A stretch of DNA of 34,222 nucleotides, from positions 1 through 34,222 of the forward strand of contig SKRM01000032.1 of assembly GCA_007118495.1 (NCBI GenBank), read 5' to 3'. Shown in pieces: positions 8,627 to 15,655 of the stretch; positions within the stretch are counted from its first letter, which is position 1, and the number at the start of each line of letters is the position of its first letter. The position numbers and the translations under genes are program-made. Origin of the DNA: Bacteroidales bacterium (GTDB lineage Bacteria; Bacteroidota; Bacteroidia; Bacteroidales; UBA7960). The notes below the pieces were generated by a model. It ran no database searches and had not been told where the DNA came from. It saw only the letters and a list, made by a program, of their open reading frames with translations.

Positions 8627-9187
8627 TTGGACTTTGACAAGATCATACTGGGTATTGATCCCGGCACCAATAATATGGGTATCGGGATTATCGGTATACA
8701 AAATGGCCAGGTGAGCCTGATCGCCATGGATGTACTCAAACTTGGCAAGCTGGGGAGCCATGCCCTGAAACTAAAAAAAATTTTCGAGACCGTACTACGA
8801 AACATCGATCATTATAGGCCCGATGAACTGGCCGTCGAGAGTCCATTTTTTGGGAAAAATGTCCAGTCTATGCTAAAACTGGGCAGGGCACAGGGTGTGG
8901 CAATTGCTGCAGCCCTGTTCAGGGACATTCCGGTTTTTGAGTATTCTCCGAGAAAAATCAAGCAATCCATAACCGGCAAAGGAGCTGCTTCAAAAGAGCA
9001 GGTGGCTGCCATGTTATATAACATACTTCAAATAAAGGGTGTCCCTGATAACCTTGACATCACTGATGCACTGGCAGTAGCCCTTTGCCATTTCTACCAG
9101 GGAGATCACCCAAAAAATGCAGGGGACAAAAATTATAGTGGCTGGAAGGCCTTCATTAGTGAAAATCCCCGAAGAGTTTCACGCTAG
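8627..9187 (+). CDS. ruvC: Crossover junction endodeoxyribonuclease RuvC
   Basis: RuvC cuts Holliday junctions made by RuvAB during recombinational repair; 186 residues is the normal length. The four acidic catalytic residues are visible: Asp11 (GIDPGTNNMG), Glu71 (AVESPFF), Asp144 and Asp147 (LDITDALAVALCHF). The start is unusual. No in-frame ATG exists between the stop at 8609-8611 and the catalytic motif, so TTG at 8627 is the best start; a purine-rich GGGA lies 9 bp upstream. The gene follows the HMA protein by 15 bp and ends 2 bp before the convergent HIT gene. ruvA and ruvB are not in the window. Confidence 0.96.
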   Translation: MDFDKIILGIDPGTNNMGIGIIGIQNGQVSLIAMDVLKLGKLGSHALKLKKIFETVLRNIDHYRPDELAVESPFFGKNVQSMLKLGRAQGVAIAAALFRDIPVFEYSPRKIKQSITGKGAASKEQVAAMLYNILQIKGVPDNLDITDALAVALCHFYQGDHPKNAGDKNYSGWKAFISENPRRVSR

Positions 9188-9189
9188 CT

Positions 9190-9588
9190 TTACAAACTGA
9201 TCGCTTCAGAAACCCTGCCGGCAATTAGGTTGAACTCTTCAGTTTCAAGTTTCAGCTTAGGTCTGCTGAAATCAATGTCATACATCCCATGAATAGGGAC
9301 AAGGTGGATATGTGCATGGGGAACTTCCAGACCGACCACGGCAACTCCGATGCGCTCACACGAAACGGTTTTATGCAGGGCCTGGGCCACCTTTCTTGCG
9401 AAAAGCCACAGGCCGGCATAGGTTTCACCATCAAGGTCAAAAAGGTAGTCCACTTCTGTTTTGGGAACAACAAGGGTATGTCCCCTGGCAAGCGGATTGA
9501 TATCTAAAAATGCAATATAATGATCAGTTTCTGCAATTTTATATGATGGGATATCACCGCTGATAATTTTCGAAAATATACTTACCAT
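9190..9588 (-). CDS. HIT-family nucleotide hydrolase/transferase
   Basis: This 132-residue histidine-triad protein is of the HinT/HIT type, which hydrolyses nucleotide phosphoramidates or dinucleotide polyphosphates. The triad is His91-x-His93-x-His95 (VPHAHIHLVP), the central histidine being the nucleophile. The N-terminal half carries the usual FSKIISGDIPSYKI and FLDINPLARGHTLVVP segments. It is the second gene of a minus-strand operon, 20 bp after greA, a pairing common in Bacteroidota. The zinc-binding cysteines seen in some HIT proteins are absent. The exact substrate cannot be told from sequence. Confidence 0.93.
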   Translation of the reverse strand: MVSIFSKIISGDIPSYKIAETDHYIAFLDINPLARGHTLVVPKTEVDYLFDLDGETYAGLWLFARKVAQALHKTVSCERIGVAVVGLEVPHAHIHLVPIHGMYDIDFSRPKLKLETEEFNLIAGRVSEAISL

Positions 9589-9608
9589 TGGATCAAAAGG
9601 ATTGATTT

Positions 9609-10082
9609 CTATCTGGATATTTCCAAAATATTGAAAGTCATCAGGCCTGCCGGTACCTTAATTTCAACAGTCTCTCCTGCTTCCTTTCCCAAAAGTCCTT
9701 TTGCGATGGGAGAGTTCACAGAAATTTTTCCATTTTTGATATCTGCCTCATTTTCAGGCACCAGGGTATAAACCATGACCGCTTTGCTCTTCATGTTTTT
9801 GAGCTTCACCTTTGAAAGTATAGAAACCCTGCTGTCATCAAGCTGGCTTTCATCTATTACCCTGGCGTTACTGAGAGTCTCCTCTAGTTTTGAGATTCTT
9901 AGCTCAAGCATTCCTTGCTCATTTTTTGCAGCATCATATTCCGCATTTTCCGACAAATCTCCCTTTTCCCTGGCCTCTGCAATTTGCTGGGAAATGGCAG
10001 GTCTTTCAACTGATTTTAACCTCTCAAGCTCTTCTTTCAGTTTCTCGAGACCTTCTTTGGTAAAATACTTTACTTCGCTCAT
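9609..10082 (-). CDS. greA: Transcription elongation factor GreA
   Basis: GreA rescues backtracked RNA polymerase by stimulating transcript cleavage through its secondary channel. The 157-residue protein has the standard layout. An N-terminal coiled coil (to about residue 75) carries the acidic tip motif REKGDLSENAEYDAAK, and a C-terminal FKBP-like domain contains NSPIAKGLLGKEAGETVEI. I chose ATG at 10082 (MSEVKYFTKEGLEKLK) because family alignment begins there; an upstream in-frame ATG at 10115 adds 11 atypical residues. It is the first gene of the greA-HIT operon. Its long upstream region contains a promoter and terminator-like hairpins (see ncRNA entry), which suggests premature termination in the leader. 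Confidence 0.96.
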   Translation of the reverse strand: MSEVKYFTKEGLEKLKEELERLKSVERPAISQQIAEAREKGDLSENAEYDAAKNEQGMLELRISKLEETLSNARVIDESQLDDSRVSILSKVKLKNMKSKAVMVYTLVPENEADIKNGKISVNSPIAKGLLGKEAGETVEIKVPAGLMTFNILEISR

Positions 10083-10186
10083 GGCATATATCTTAAAATA
10101 ATACCAGACATTCATCTGGTTCTGTTAAAACCTCTTTGAACGCCTGGAACAAAAACTTTGAATTAATCAAAAACCCCATTCCTTAC

Positions 10187-10324
10187 AAAAAAATGGCCAC
10201 ACTTGTCTGACTCAACACTAGCAACAAGTGACCATGCACTTTATAAAAAATCCGGGGCTTACAGAAAAAACACCTGACAATGGACTAATCCAGAATCAGG
10301 CTAAACACATTTTCTCATTACGTT
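10187..10324 (-). ncRNA. Candidate short RNA or attenuated leader upstream of greA
   Basis: The predicted transcript runs on the minus strand from about 10324 to the T-run at 10193-10187, roughly 138 nt. Hairpin 1 (10300-10273) has outer arms CCTGA/TCAGG and inner arms TGGA/TCCA around a 4-nt loop, and is followed by TG and six T (10270-10265). Hairpin 2 (10234-10194) has arms CACTTGT/ACAAGTG extended by TGG/CCA and is followed by seven T. Both resemble intrinsic terminators. No plausible ORF is inside. It could be a free small RNA or the aborted greA leader; E. coli greA makes comparable short leader transcripts (GraL). Confidence 0.5.
10194..10234 (-). terminator. Intrinsic terminator-like hairpin in greA leader
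   Basis: On the minus strand, TGG-T-CACTTGT and ACAAGTG-TGG-CCA form a stem with one asymmetric internal loop and a 17-nt loop. Seven T residues (plus A-run 10187-10193) follow immediately. It lies between the consensus promoter at 10330-10362 and the greA start, about 105 nt before the ATG. Confidence 0.55.
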
Positions 10325-10329
10325 ACGAA

Positions 10330-10362
10330 CAAAGGTAACGAATATTTTAATTCGCAACCAAA
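10330..10362 (-). promoter_or_regulatory. Consensus Bacteroidota promoter for greA leader
   Basis: Read on the minus strand: TTTG (plus 10359-10362), a 21-bp spacer, then TACCTTTG (plus 10330-10337), an exact TAnnTTTG. The -7 element overlaps one arm of an inverted repeat, CGTTAC (10321-10326) and GTAACG (10335-10340), a possible operator. The predicted start is near 10324, which would give greA a leader of about 240 nt. Confidence 0.6.
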
Positions 10363-10367
10363 TTAAA

Positions 10368-10898
10368 TCAGCTATATTTTTTATTCAGAATCTCTGAAAA
10401 AATTACAGCATCTCTTAAATTGAACTCAGGGATATCAGCCCCCTCTGAACCACCATATTCTTCTTCAGCACGCGCCAGTTCAAGGGCTTCTTTCTTTTTA
10501 TGGGCGGCAATCAGTTCATCAATTGTTTTAATCTTGCCTTCAGCTGAAAACTCAAAATCATCTGAAACACCACTCTTGCCTGTATGCTCTTTAAAAACAG
10601 CCTGAGTGGAAGGTTCCCATGTCTCATGTTCAGCCAAAACCGGTTGATCATCTGAACTGTCCTCATATGCAACTTCCGGCTGGTAACTTTCACTGCTTTG
10701 CTCTTTTTTCTTTTTCCCGCCACCAAAGAAATCTTCAAGCATGTCTTCCATGCTCACCTCTTTACCCGGACTTGCAGTTGTTTCTTCTTGCGATGACGGT
10801 TGTGGTCTCCGGTCAGCCTGATCCTTTTTTGGTTTCTTTTTCAGAAAACTAACCAGCAACCAGACAACAACCAGTATAATGTAAATAAAATCTTCCAT
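10368..10898 (-). CDS. Membrane-anchored acidic protein of unknown function
   Basis: 176 residues, no named function. Residues 4-19 form one hydrophobic segment directly after the N-terminus (FIYIILVVVWLLVSFL), followed by KKKPKK, so it is most likely anchored N-terminus first with the rest in the cytoplasm. The middle is low-complexity, rich in Ser, Glu, Asp and Lys, and probably disordered. Only the end looks conserved: a helical IDELIAAHKKKEALELA stretch and the terminal FNLRDAVIFSEILNKKY. I recognise that terminal motif from small hypothetical proteins of other Bacteroidota. It is a single gene, divergent from the Rieske-like lipoprotein across 149 bp. An exact minus-strand -7 element, TATTTTTG (plus 10963-10970), precedes it. 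Confidence 0.8.
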   Translation of the reverse strand: MEDFIYIILVVVWLLVSFLKKKPKKDQADRRPQPSSQEETTASPGKEVSMEDMLEDFFGGGKKKKEQSSESYQPEVAYEDSSDDQPVLAEHETWEPSTQAVFKEHTGKSGVSDDFEFSAEGKIKTIDELIAAHKKKEALELARAEEEYGGSEGADIPEFNLRDAVIFSEILNKKYS

Positions 10899-10962
10899 GC
10901 GTGGGTATCAGCTTAACAAAAAATAATGATCCTGAAGATGCACCGGAACTGTTCCGCAAAAA

Positions 10963-10989
10963 CAAAAATACCAAAATTTGATAACTTTA
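10963..10989. promoter_or_regulatory. Divergent -7 elements between membrane protein and Rieske-like gene
   Basis: Minus strand: TATTTTTG (plus 10963-10970), an exact TAnnTTTG for the gene ending at 10368. Plus strand: TAACTTTA (10982-10989), 7 of 8, for the gene starting at 11048. Neither has a clear TTG at the usual -33 spacing. Confidence 0.35.
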
Positions 10990-11047
10990 CGTTTACTAAT
11001 CAGGGTTTTTTAATGAATTTAATAACACATCCAAATAACTGAACGCG

Positions 11048-11482
11048 ATGTTCCGACGTCACACTTGCCTGATTCTGTTTCTGGTCATGGTTTTTACGAC
11101 TGCCTGTGACAGAGAATACCCACATCCGGTTCCTGATGTGGTTGTTTCATTCGATTTCAATGTATTGCACCACAACCTGAGTAATCCCGGATTTTCAGCA
11201 CAATTTCACAAAGAGATATCAGGCGGAATTGGTGGTGTTTTCGTGTACCGCCACTCCATGGATGAATTCAAGGCTTTTGACAGGGCATGTCCGTCGAATC
11301 CCCATGTCTGTGTCCTGCATATCAACACAGACAATATGCTGCTGGCGTCATCAGAATGCTGCAACAGCACCTTTCTCTTGATAGACGGATCAGTGGTAGA
11401 GGGCTCCTCTGAGTTTCCGCTTAAACAATACAGGGCTAGTTTCGATCCGGCCACCAACCGGGTCAGGGTCTCTAATTTCTAA
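11048..11482 (+). CDS. Rieske-like lipoprotein, cluster ligands not canonical
   Basis: 144 residues. The signal peptide ends in lipobox FTTAC (Cys20). The remainder follows the Rieske-like pattern found in Bacteroidota lipoproteins: [19 protein letters not shown], a cysteine-containing stretch, then [16 protein letters not shown] and [12 protein letters not shown] true Rieske [2Fe-2S] site needs CxH and CxxH. Here the cysteines are 81, 88, 104 and 105, and the second histidine position is Asn-Ser. The cluster is therefore either absent or bound differently, perhaps by cysteines alone. It is a single gene whose 3' end overlaps the convergent ahcY by 4 bp. Its role is unknown; periplasmic or surface location is inferred from the lipobox. 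Confidence 0.75.
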   Translation: MFRRHTCLILFLVMVFTTACDREYPHPVPDVVVSFDFNVLHHNLSNPGFSAQFHKEISGGIGGVFVYRHSMDEFKAFDRACPSNPHVCVLHINTDNMLLASSECCNSTFLLIDGSVVEGSSEFPLKQYRASFDPATNRVRVSNF

Positions 11483-12900
11483 TACCTGTAATGGTCAGGT
11501 TTATAAGGACCTTCAGGTTTCACTCCTATATAGGTAGCTTGCTCAGGCGTCAGGCTGGTAAGCCTTACACCAATCTTTGCAAGATGCAGGCGGGCCACCT
11601 CTTCATCAAGATGCTTGGGCAGGCAGTAAACACCTGTCTGATAATCATTCTGCCACAGGTCAATCTGGGCCAGCACCTGATTTGTAAAGCTATTACTCAT
11701 TACAAATGAAGGATGCCCGGTAGCACAACCCAAATTTACCAATCGACCCTCTGCAAGAATAAAAATCTCATGACCATCAGGAAATACATACTTGTCAACC
11801 TGGGGTTTTATATTTATTTTTTTGACCTCGGGCATATTATCCAGAGGGTCAACCTGAATCTCGTTGTCAAAGTGACCAATATTGCAAACGATGGCCTGGT
11901 CTTTCATCCTGGCCATATGGTCGGTGGTGATAACGTCGAGGTTTCCGGTGGCTGTCACATATATATTGCCCTCATCAAGACTTTCTTCAAGGGTTTTTAC
12001 TTCGAAACCCTCCATGGCTGCCTGAAGTGCACAGATAGGATCAATTTCGGTAACAATAACCCTGGCACCATAACTCCGCATAGAATGGGCACAGCCCTTG
12101 CCAACATCGCCATAACCCGCAACAACTACAACCTTACCAGCAATCATTACATCAGTAGCTCGCTTTATACCGTCTGCAAGTGATTCACGGCAACCATAAA
12201 GATTATCAAACTTCGACTTGGTTACTGAGTCATTCACATTGATGGCAGGAACCAGTAATTCGCCCTTCTCCATCATCTGGTATAGGCGATGCACACCAGT
12301 TGTGGTTTCTTCAGAAATGCCGCGCAACTCTTCTGTCATGCGATGCCATTTTCCGGGATTTTCATCAAGTGTTTTCCTGATCAGTTCCAATATAATGGCT
12401 TCTTCCTTGTTTGAAGGCTTTTGCGATAGAAACGAGGAATCTTTCTCAGCCTGGTGACCTTTATGGATCAACAGGGTTGCATCTCCACCGTCATCCACAA
12501 TCAGGTTCGGGCCTTTGCCACCGGGAAATGTCAAAGCCTCATTGGTGCACCACCAGTATTCTTCAAGTGTCTCTCCCTTCCAGGCAAATACCGGAATCCC
12601 TGCAGCAACCATGGCTGCAGCCGCATGATCTTGTGTTGAAAAAATATTGCAGCTCGCCCAGCGTACATCTGCACCCAGGGTAACCAGGGTTTCAATCAAG
12701 ACCGCAGTCTGCACCGTCATATGCAATGATCCGGTTATGCGGGCACCCTGCAAGGGCTTTTCTTTTCCATGCTTCTCTCGCAGAGACATCAGTCCCGGCA
12801 TTTCTTTTTCTGCAATTTCAATCTCTTTTCGGCCAAAGTCTGCCAATGCTATATCTTTAATCTTATAGTCCATCATTTTTTCTGTGATTATCTGATCCAT
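11479..12900 (-). CDS. ahcY: Adenosylhomocysteinase (S-adenosylhomocysteine hydrolase)
   Basis: AhcY reversibly splits S-adenosylhomocysteine into adenosine and homocysteine, relieving product inhibition of methyltransferases. The 473 residues match the long bacterial form. Visible motifs are [53 protein letters not shown] with substrate-site Lys and Asp, the NAD site [10 protein letters not shown], and the C-terminal [13 protein letters not shown] second possible ATG lies eight codons downstream (12876). A promoter fit is good: minus-strand TTG, 20 bp, TACCTTCG (plus 12926-12956). It is transcribed alone and overlaps the Rieske-like gene by 4 bp at its 3' end. Confidence 0.97.
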   Translation of the reverse strand: MDQIITEKMMDYKIKDIALADFGRKEIEIAEKEMPGLMSLREKHGKEKPLQGARITGSLHMTVQTAVLIETLVTLGADVRWASCNIFSTQDHAAAAMVAAGIPVFAWKGETLEEYWWCTNEALTFPGGKGPNLIVDDGGDATLLIHKGHQAEKDSSFLSQKPSNKEEAIILELIRKTLDENPGKWHRMTEELRGISEETTTGVHRLYQMMEKGELLVPAINVNDSVTKSKFDNLYGCRESLADGIKRATDVMIAGKVVVVAGYGDVGKGCAHSMRSYGARVIVTEIDPICALQAAMEGFEVKTLEESLDEGNIYVTATGNLDVITTDHMARMKDQAIVCNIGHFDNEIQVDPLDNMPEVKKINIKPQVDKYVFPDGHEIFILAEGRLVNLGCATGHPSFVMSNSFTNQVLAQIDLWQNDYQTGVYCLPKHLDEEVARLHLAKIGVRLTSLTPEQATYIGVKPEGPYKPDHYRY

Positions 12901-12925
12901 TGTATACCTTTACATTAATTTTTTG

Positions 12926-12956
12926 CGAAGGTACAATTTTCGCAGCTGAAGCACAA
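12926..12956 (-). promoter_or_regulatory. ahcY promoter
   Basis: Minus strand: TTG (plus 12954-12956), 20-bp spacer, TACCTTCG (plus 12926-12933), 7 of 8 to TAnnTTTG. The predicted start is about 20 nt before the ahcY ATG. Confidence 0.5.
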
Positions 12957-12982
12957 TAAATCCACTAACAAATTGGCCGGTA

Positions 12983-13621
12983 ATGGGTCTGCTGTTTACA
13001 AAGCACCTAAGTGAAGCCACCCTGGGGGTTTGGGAAATCACAGAACCGCTGCATGAACTGGTGCAAGATACTGTTTTAACACCTGAAGAAGCCAAAGCTT
13101 TCCAAAACCTGAAGGCTCCGCAGCGAAAAAAACAATGGCTCAGTTACAGGCATATTATCCCCCACCTGAAGCCACACCTGAACCGCTCCGGTATACTGTA
13201 CGACGCATACGGAAAGCCATACCCCAAAGACAGATCGGCCTTTTTGTCCGTTTCACATGCAGGTAAGTTCTCTGCCATGATCGCCAGCAAAACAAAGCAT
13301 GTAGGTATCGATATTGAATGCATGCACCCAAGAATACACAAAATATCCGTGAAGTTTCTCAGCGAGAATGAAAAATCATGGCTTGGCCCGGATCCTGGGC
13401 TGGAAAGTCTTTACCTGGTTTGGGGGGCGAAAGAATCTTTATATAAATTGCATGGCAAAGGACAACTGGTATTTAGTGAGCACCTGCATACCGAACCCTT
13501 CGTATACTCAGGCTCAGGAGAGTTTTGGGGACAAATACTTAATGCAGGAAAGGTCACAAGGTATCAGCTTCATTATGAAACCATTGACGACTATATATTG
13601 GTATATACCATGTCTGCGTGA
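12983..13621 (+). CDS. 4'-phosphopantetheinyl transferase, Sfp-type
   Basis: 212 residues. The enzyme moves the phosphopantetheine arm of coenzyme A onto a serine of a carrier protein. The family motifs appear in order: YGKPYPK (about 73-79), FLSVSHAGKFSAMIA (about 87-101), VGIDIE (Asp and Glu bind Mg2+) and KFLSENEKSWL, then WGAKESLYKLHGKG with the catalytic Glu/Lys. Length and the two-lobed arrangement fit the Sfp/AcpT group rather than the short AcpS type. No carrier protein, polyketide or peptide synthetase gene is nearby, so the target may be the fatty-acid carrier protein. It is divergent from ahcY and lies 80 bp before lpdA on the same strand. Confidence 0.88.
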   Translation: MGLLFTKHLSEATLGVWEITEPLHELVQDTVLTPEEAKAFQNLKAPQRKKQWLSYRHIIPHLKPHLNRSGILYDAYGKPYPKDRSAFLSVSHAGKFSAMIASKTKHVGIDIECMHPRIHKISVKFLSENEKSWLGPDPGLESLYLVWGAKESLYKLHGKGQLVFSEHLHTEPFVYSGSGEFWGQILNAGKVTRYQLHYETIDDYILVYTMSA

Positions 13622-13701
13622 ACAACTTACCACCCGGCAGGGTTCTCCAATAAATGGTTTTTATTAATTTCGTACTGAAGTTCCCTTAAAAAAAGAAACC
13701 C

Positions 13702-15093
13702 ATGAAATACGATCTGATTGTTTTGGGCAGTGGCCCGGGAGGATATGTGGCTGCCATCAGGGCCTCTCAGCTTGGCATGAAAGTGGCGGTTGTTGAAAAA
13801 GCTGAACTTGGTGGAGTTTGCCTTAACTGGGGATGCATCCCAACCAAGGCATTGCTCAAAAGCGCACAGGTATTTGAATACCTTAAACACGCTGCCGATT
13901 ATGGAGTAAAAATAAGTGAGGAGCCATCACCCAGCCTGAATGATATGGTAAAACGTAGCCGGGAGGTGGCAGAAGGCATGAGCAAAGGCATCCAGTTTTT
14001 GCTCAAGAAAAACAAGATTGAACACATTCAGGGGCATGGCAAAGTATTGCCGGGCAAAAAGCTTGGCATAACAGATGATAATGGTAAAACCACCGAAGTT
14101 GAAGCTGAACATATTATTATTGCCACAGGTGCACGCAGCCGACAACTTGATAGCATGCCGCAGGATGGAAAAAAAATCATAGGCTACCGTGAGGCCATGG
14201 TATTGGACAAGCAGCCCGGGTCTATGGTTGTTGTTGGGTCTGGCGCCATTGGTACTGAATTCGCCTGGTTTTATAATGCCATTGGAACCCAGGTAACACT
14301 GGTCGAATTCCTGCCCAATATTGTCCCCGTTGAAGACGAAGAGGTCTCAAAGCAGCTCGAGAGGTCTTTTAAAAAAGCCAAAATAAAGGTAATGACCAAT
14401 AGTTCGGTTGAAGCAGTTGATACCAGCGGAAAAAAATGCAAGGTAACTGTCAAAACCAAAAAAGGTGAAGAAGTAATTGAAGCTGATGTTGTTTTATCAG
14501 CTGTTGGCATCACACCAAATACTGAAAAAATAGGCCTGGAAGAAACTGGCATCGAAACAGAAAATGGCAAAATAAAAACAGACCAATACTACAAAACCAA
14601 TGTGGAAGGCTACTATGCCATCGGTGATGTAGTTGCAGGCCAGGCACTTGCCCATGTAGCTTCGGCCGAAGGTATCATTTGTGTCGAAAAGATCGCAGGT
14701 CATCATCCTGAGCCCCTTGATTACAATAATATACCCGGATGCACATATTGTTCTCCCGAAGTGGCCTCAGTTGGTTATACTGAAAAAGCAGCCAAAGAAG
14801 CCGGCTATGAGATCAAAGTTGGGAAGTTCCCATTTTCGGCTTCAGGAAAAGCCAGCGCAGCCGGCAGCAAGGAAGGTTTTGTCAAACTGATTTTTGATGC
14901 AAAATACGGAGAACTTCTTGGGGCTCACATGATAGGTGCCAATGTAACTGAAATGATTGCTGAAGCAGTTGTGGCCAGAAAACTGGAGACAACAGGTCAT
15001 GAACTGATCAAATCAGTCCACCCCCACCCCACCATGTCAGAAGCTATTATGGAGGCGGCAGCAGCAGCCTATGACGAAGTAATCCATATGTAA
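13702..15093 (+). CDS. lpdA: Dihydrolipoyl dehydrogenase (E3)
   Basis: This flavoprotein reoxidises dihydrolipoamide of 2-oxoacid dehydrogenase or glycine-cleavage complexes, reducing NAD+. The 463-residue protein has an FAD-binding GSGPGG near residue 9 and the redox pair Cys40/Cys45 (GGVCLNWGCIPTKALLKSA). It also has an NAD-binding VVVGSGAIGTEF near 178 and the C-terminal catalytic pair His442/Glu447 (HPHPTMSEA). The ATG at 13702 gives a standard N-terminus. A possible -7 element, TAATTTCG, lies at 13665-13672. E1, E2 or glycine-cleavage genes are not in the window, so the complex it serves is open. rfbC follows after a single base. Confidence 0.97.
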   Translation: MKYDLIVLGSGPGGYVAAIRASQLGMKVAVVEKAELGGVCLNWGCIPTKALLKSAQVFEYLKHAADYGVKISEEPSPSLNDMVKRSREVAEGMSKGIQFLLKKNKIEHIQGHGKVLPGKKLGITDDNGKTTEVEAEHIIIATGARSRQLDSMPQDGKKIIGYREAMVLDKQPGSMVVVGSGAIGTEFAWFYNAIGTQVTLVEFLPNIVPVEDEEVSKQLERSFKKAKIKVMTNSSVEAVDTSGKKCKVTVKTKKGEEVIEADVVLSAVGITPNTEKIGLEETGIETENGKIKTDQYYKTNVEGYYAIGDVVAGQALAHVASAEGIICVEKIAGHHPEPLDYNNIPGCTYCSPEVASVGYTEKAAKEAGYEIKVGKFPFSASGKASAAGSKEGFVKLIFDAKYGELLGAHMIGANVTEMIAEAVVARKLETTGHELIKSVHPHPTMSEAIMEAAAAAYDEVIHM

Positions 15094-15094
15094 A

Positions 15095-15637
15095 ATGGAA
15101 ATCACAAAAACCCCGTTCAAAGATCTGCTCGTTTTACAACCCAGGGTATTTACCGATGAAAGGGGGTATTTTCTTGAAACATGGAACAGGGTGGGTTTTT
15201 CAAAGGCAAATCTGCCGTGGGATTTTGTGCAGGATAACCAGTCGGGATCAATGGCCAATGTAATCCGTGGATTACACTTTCAGATGCCTCCCCATGCGCA
15301 GGGGAAACTAATACGGGTTATTTCCGGCGCCGTGCTGGATATTGCACTCGATCTGAGAAAGAATGAACCTACCTTCGGAAAGCATTTCAAGATGCACCTT
15401 TCTGCAGGTGACAACCTGATGGTATATATTCCCGAAGGATTTGCCCATGGTTTCAGAACCCTGGTGAACGACACCATTTTCGCATACAAATGTACCCATC
15501 AGTATGTGAAAGAAGCTGAAAGGACTATTCAATGGAATGATCCGGCATTGGATATAGATTGGGAAACTGATGACCCCGTATTATCTGATAAAGACATGCA
15601 TGGTAAGGCATTCAGCGATTTCAGCAGTCCATTTTAA
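15095..15637 (+). CDS. rfbC: dTDP-4-dehydrorhamnose 3,5-epimerase
   Basis: RmlC/RfbC epimerises dTDP-4-keto-6-deoxyglucose at C3 and C5, the third step to dTDP-L-rhamnose for surface polysaccharide. It has 180 residues, the normal size of this cupin. Key features are FTDERGYFLETW, the catalytic base His61 in VIRGLHFQ, VYIPEGFAHGF, and the acid Tyr131 in FAYKCTHQY. The gene begins 1 bp after the lpdA stop, so it is co-transcribed or translationally coupled. It is an isolated rfbC; no rfbA, rfbB or rfbD is nearby. It ends 18 bp from a convergent gene with no obvious terminator between. Confidence 0.96.
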   Translation: MEITKTPFKDLLVLQPRVFTDERGYFLETWNRVGFSKANLPWDFVQDNQSGSMANVIRGLHFQMPPHAQGKLIRVISGAVLDIALDLRKNEPTFGKHFKMHLSAGDNLMVYIPEGFAHGFRTLVNDTIFAYKCTHQYVKEAERTIQWNDPALDIDWETDDPVLSDKDMHGKAFSDFSSPF

Positions 15638-15655
15638 TATACCAGCTGACAGGAA

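Noticed and set aside
10321-10340. Inverted repeat as a terminator of the gene ending at 10368
   Set aside because: On the minus strand the repeat is followed by TAATGAGAAAATG, with no T-tract, and it overlaps an exact -7 promoter element.
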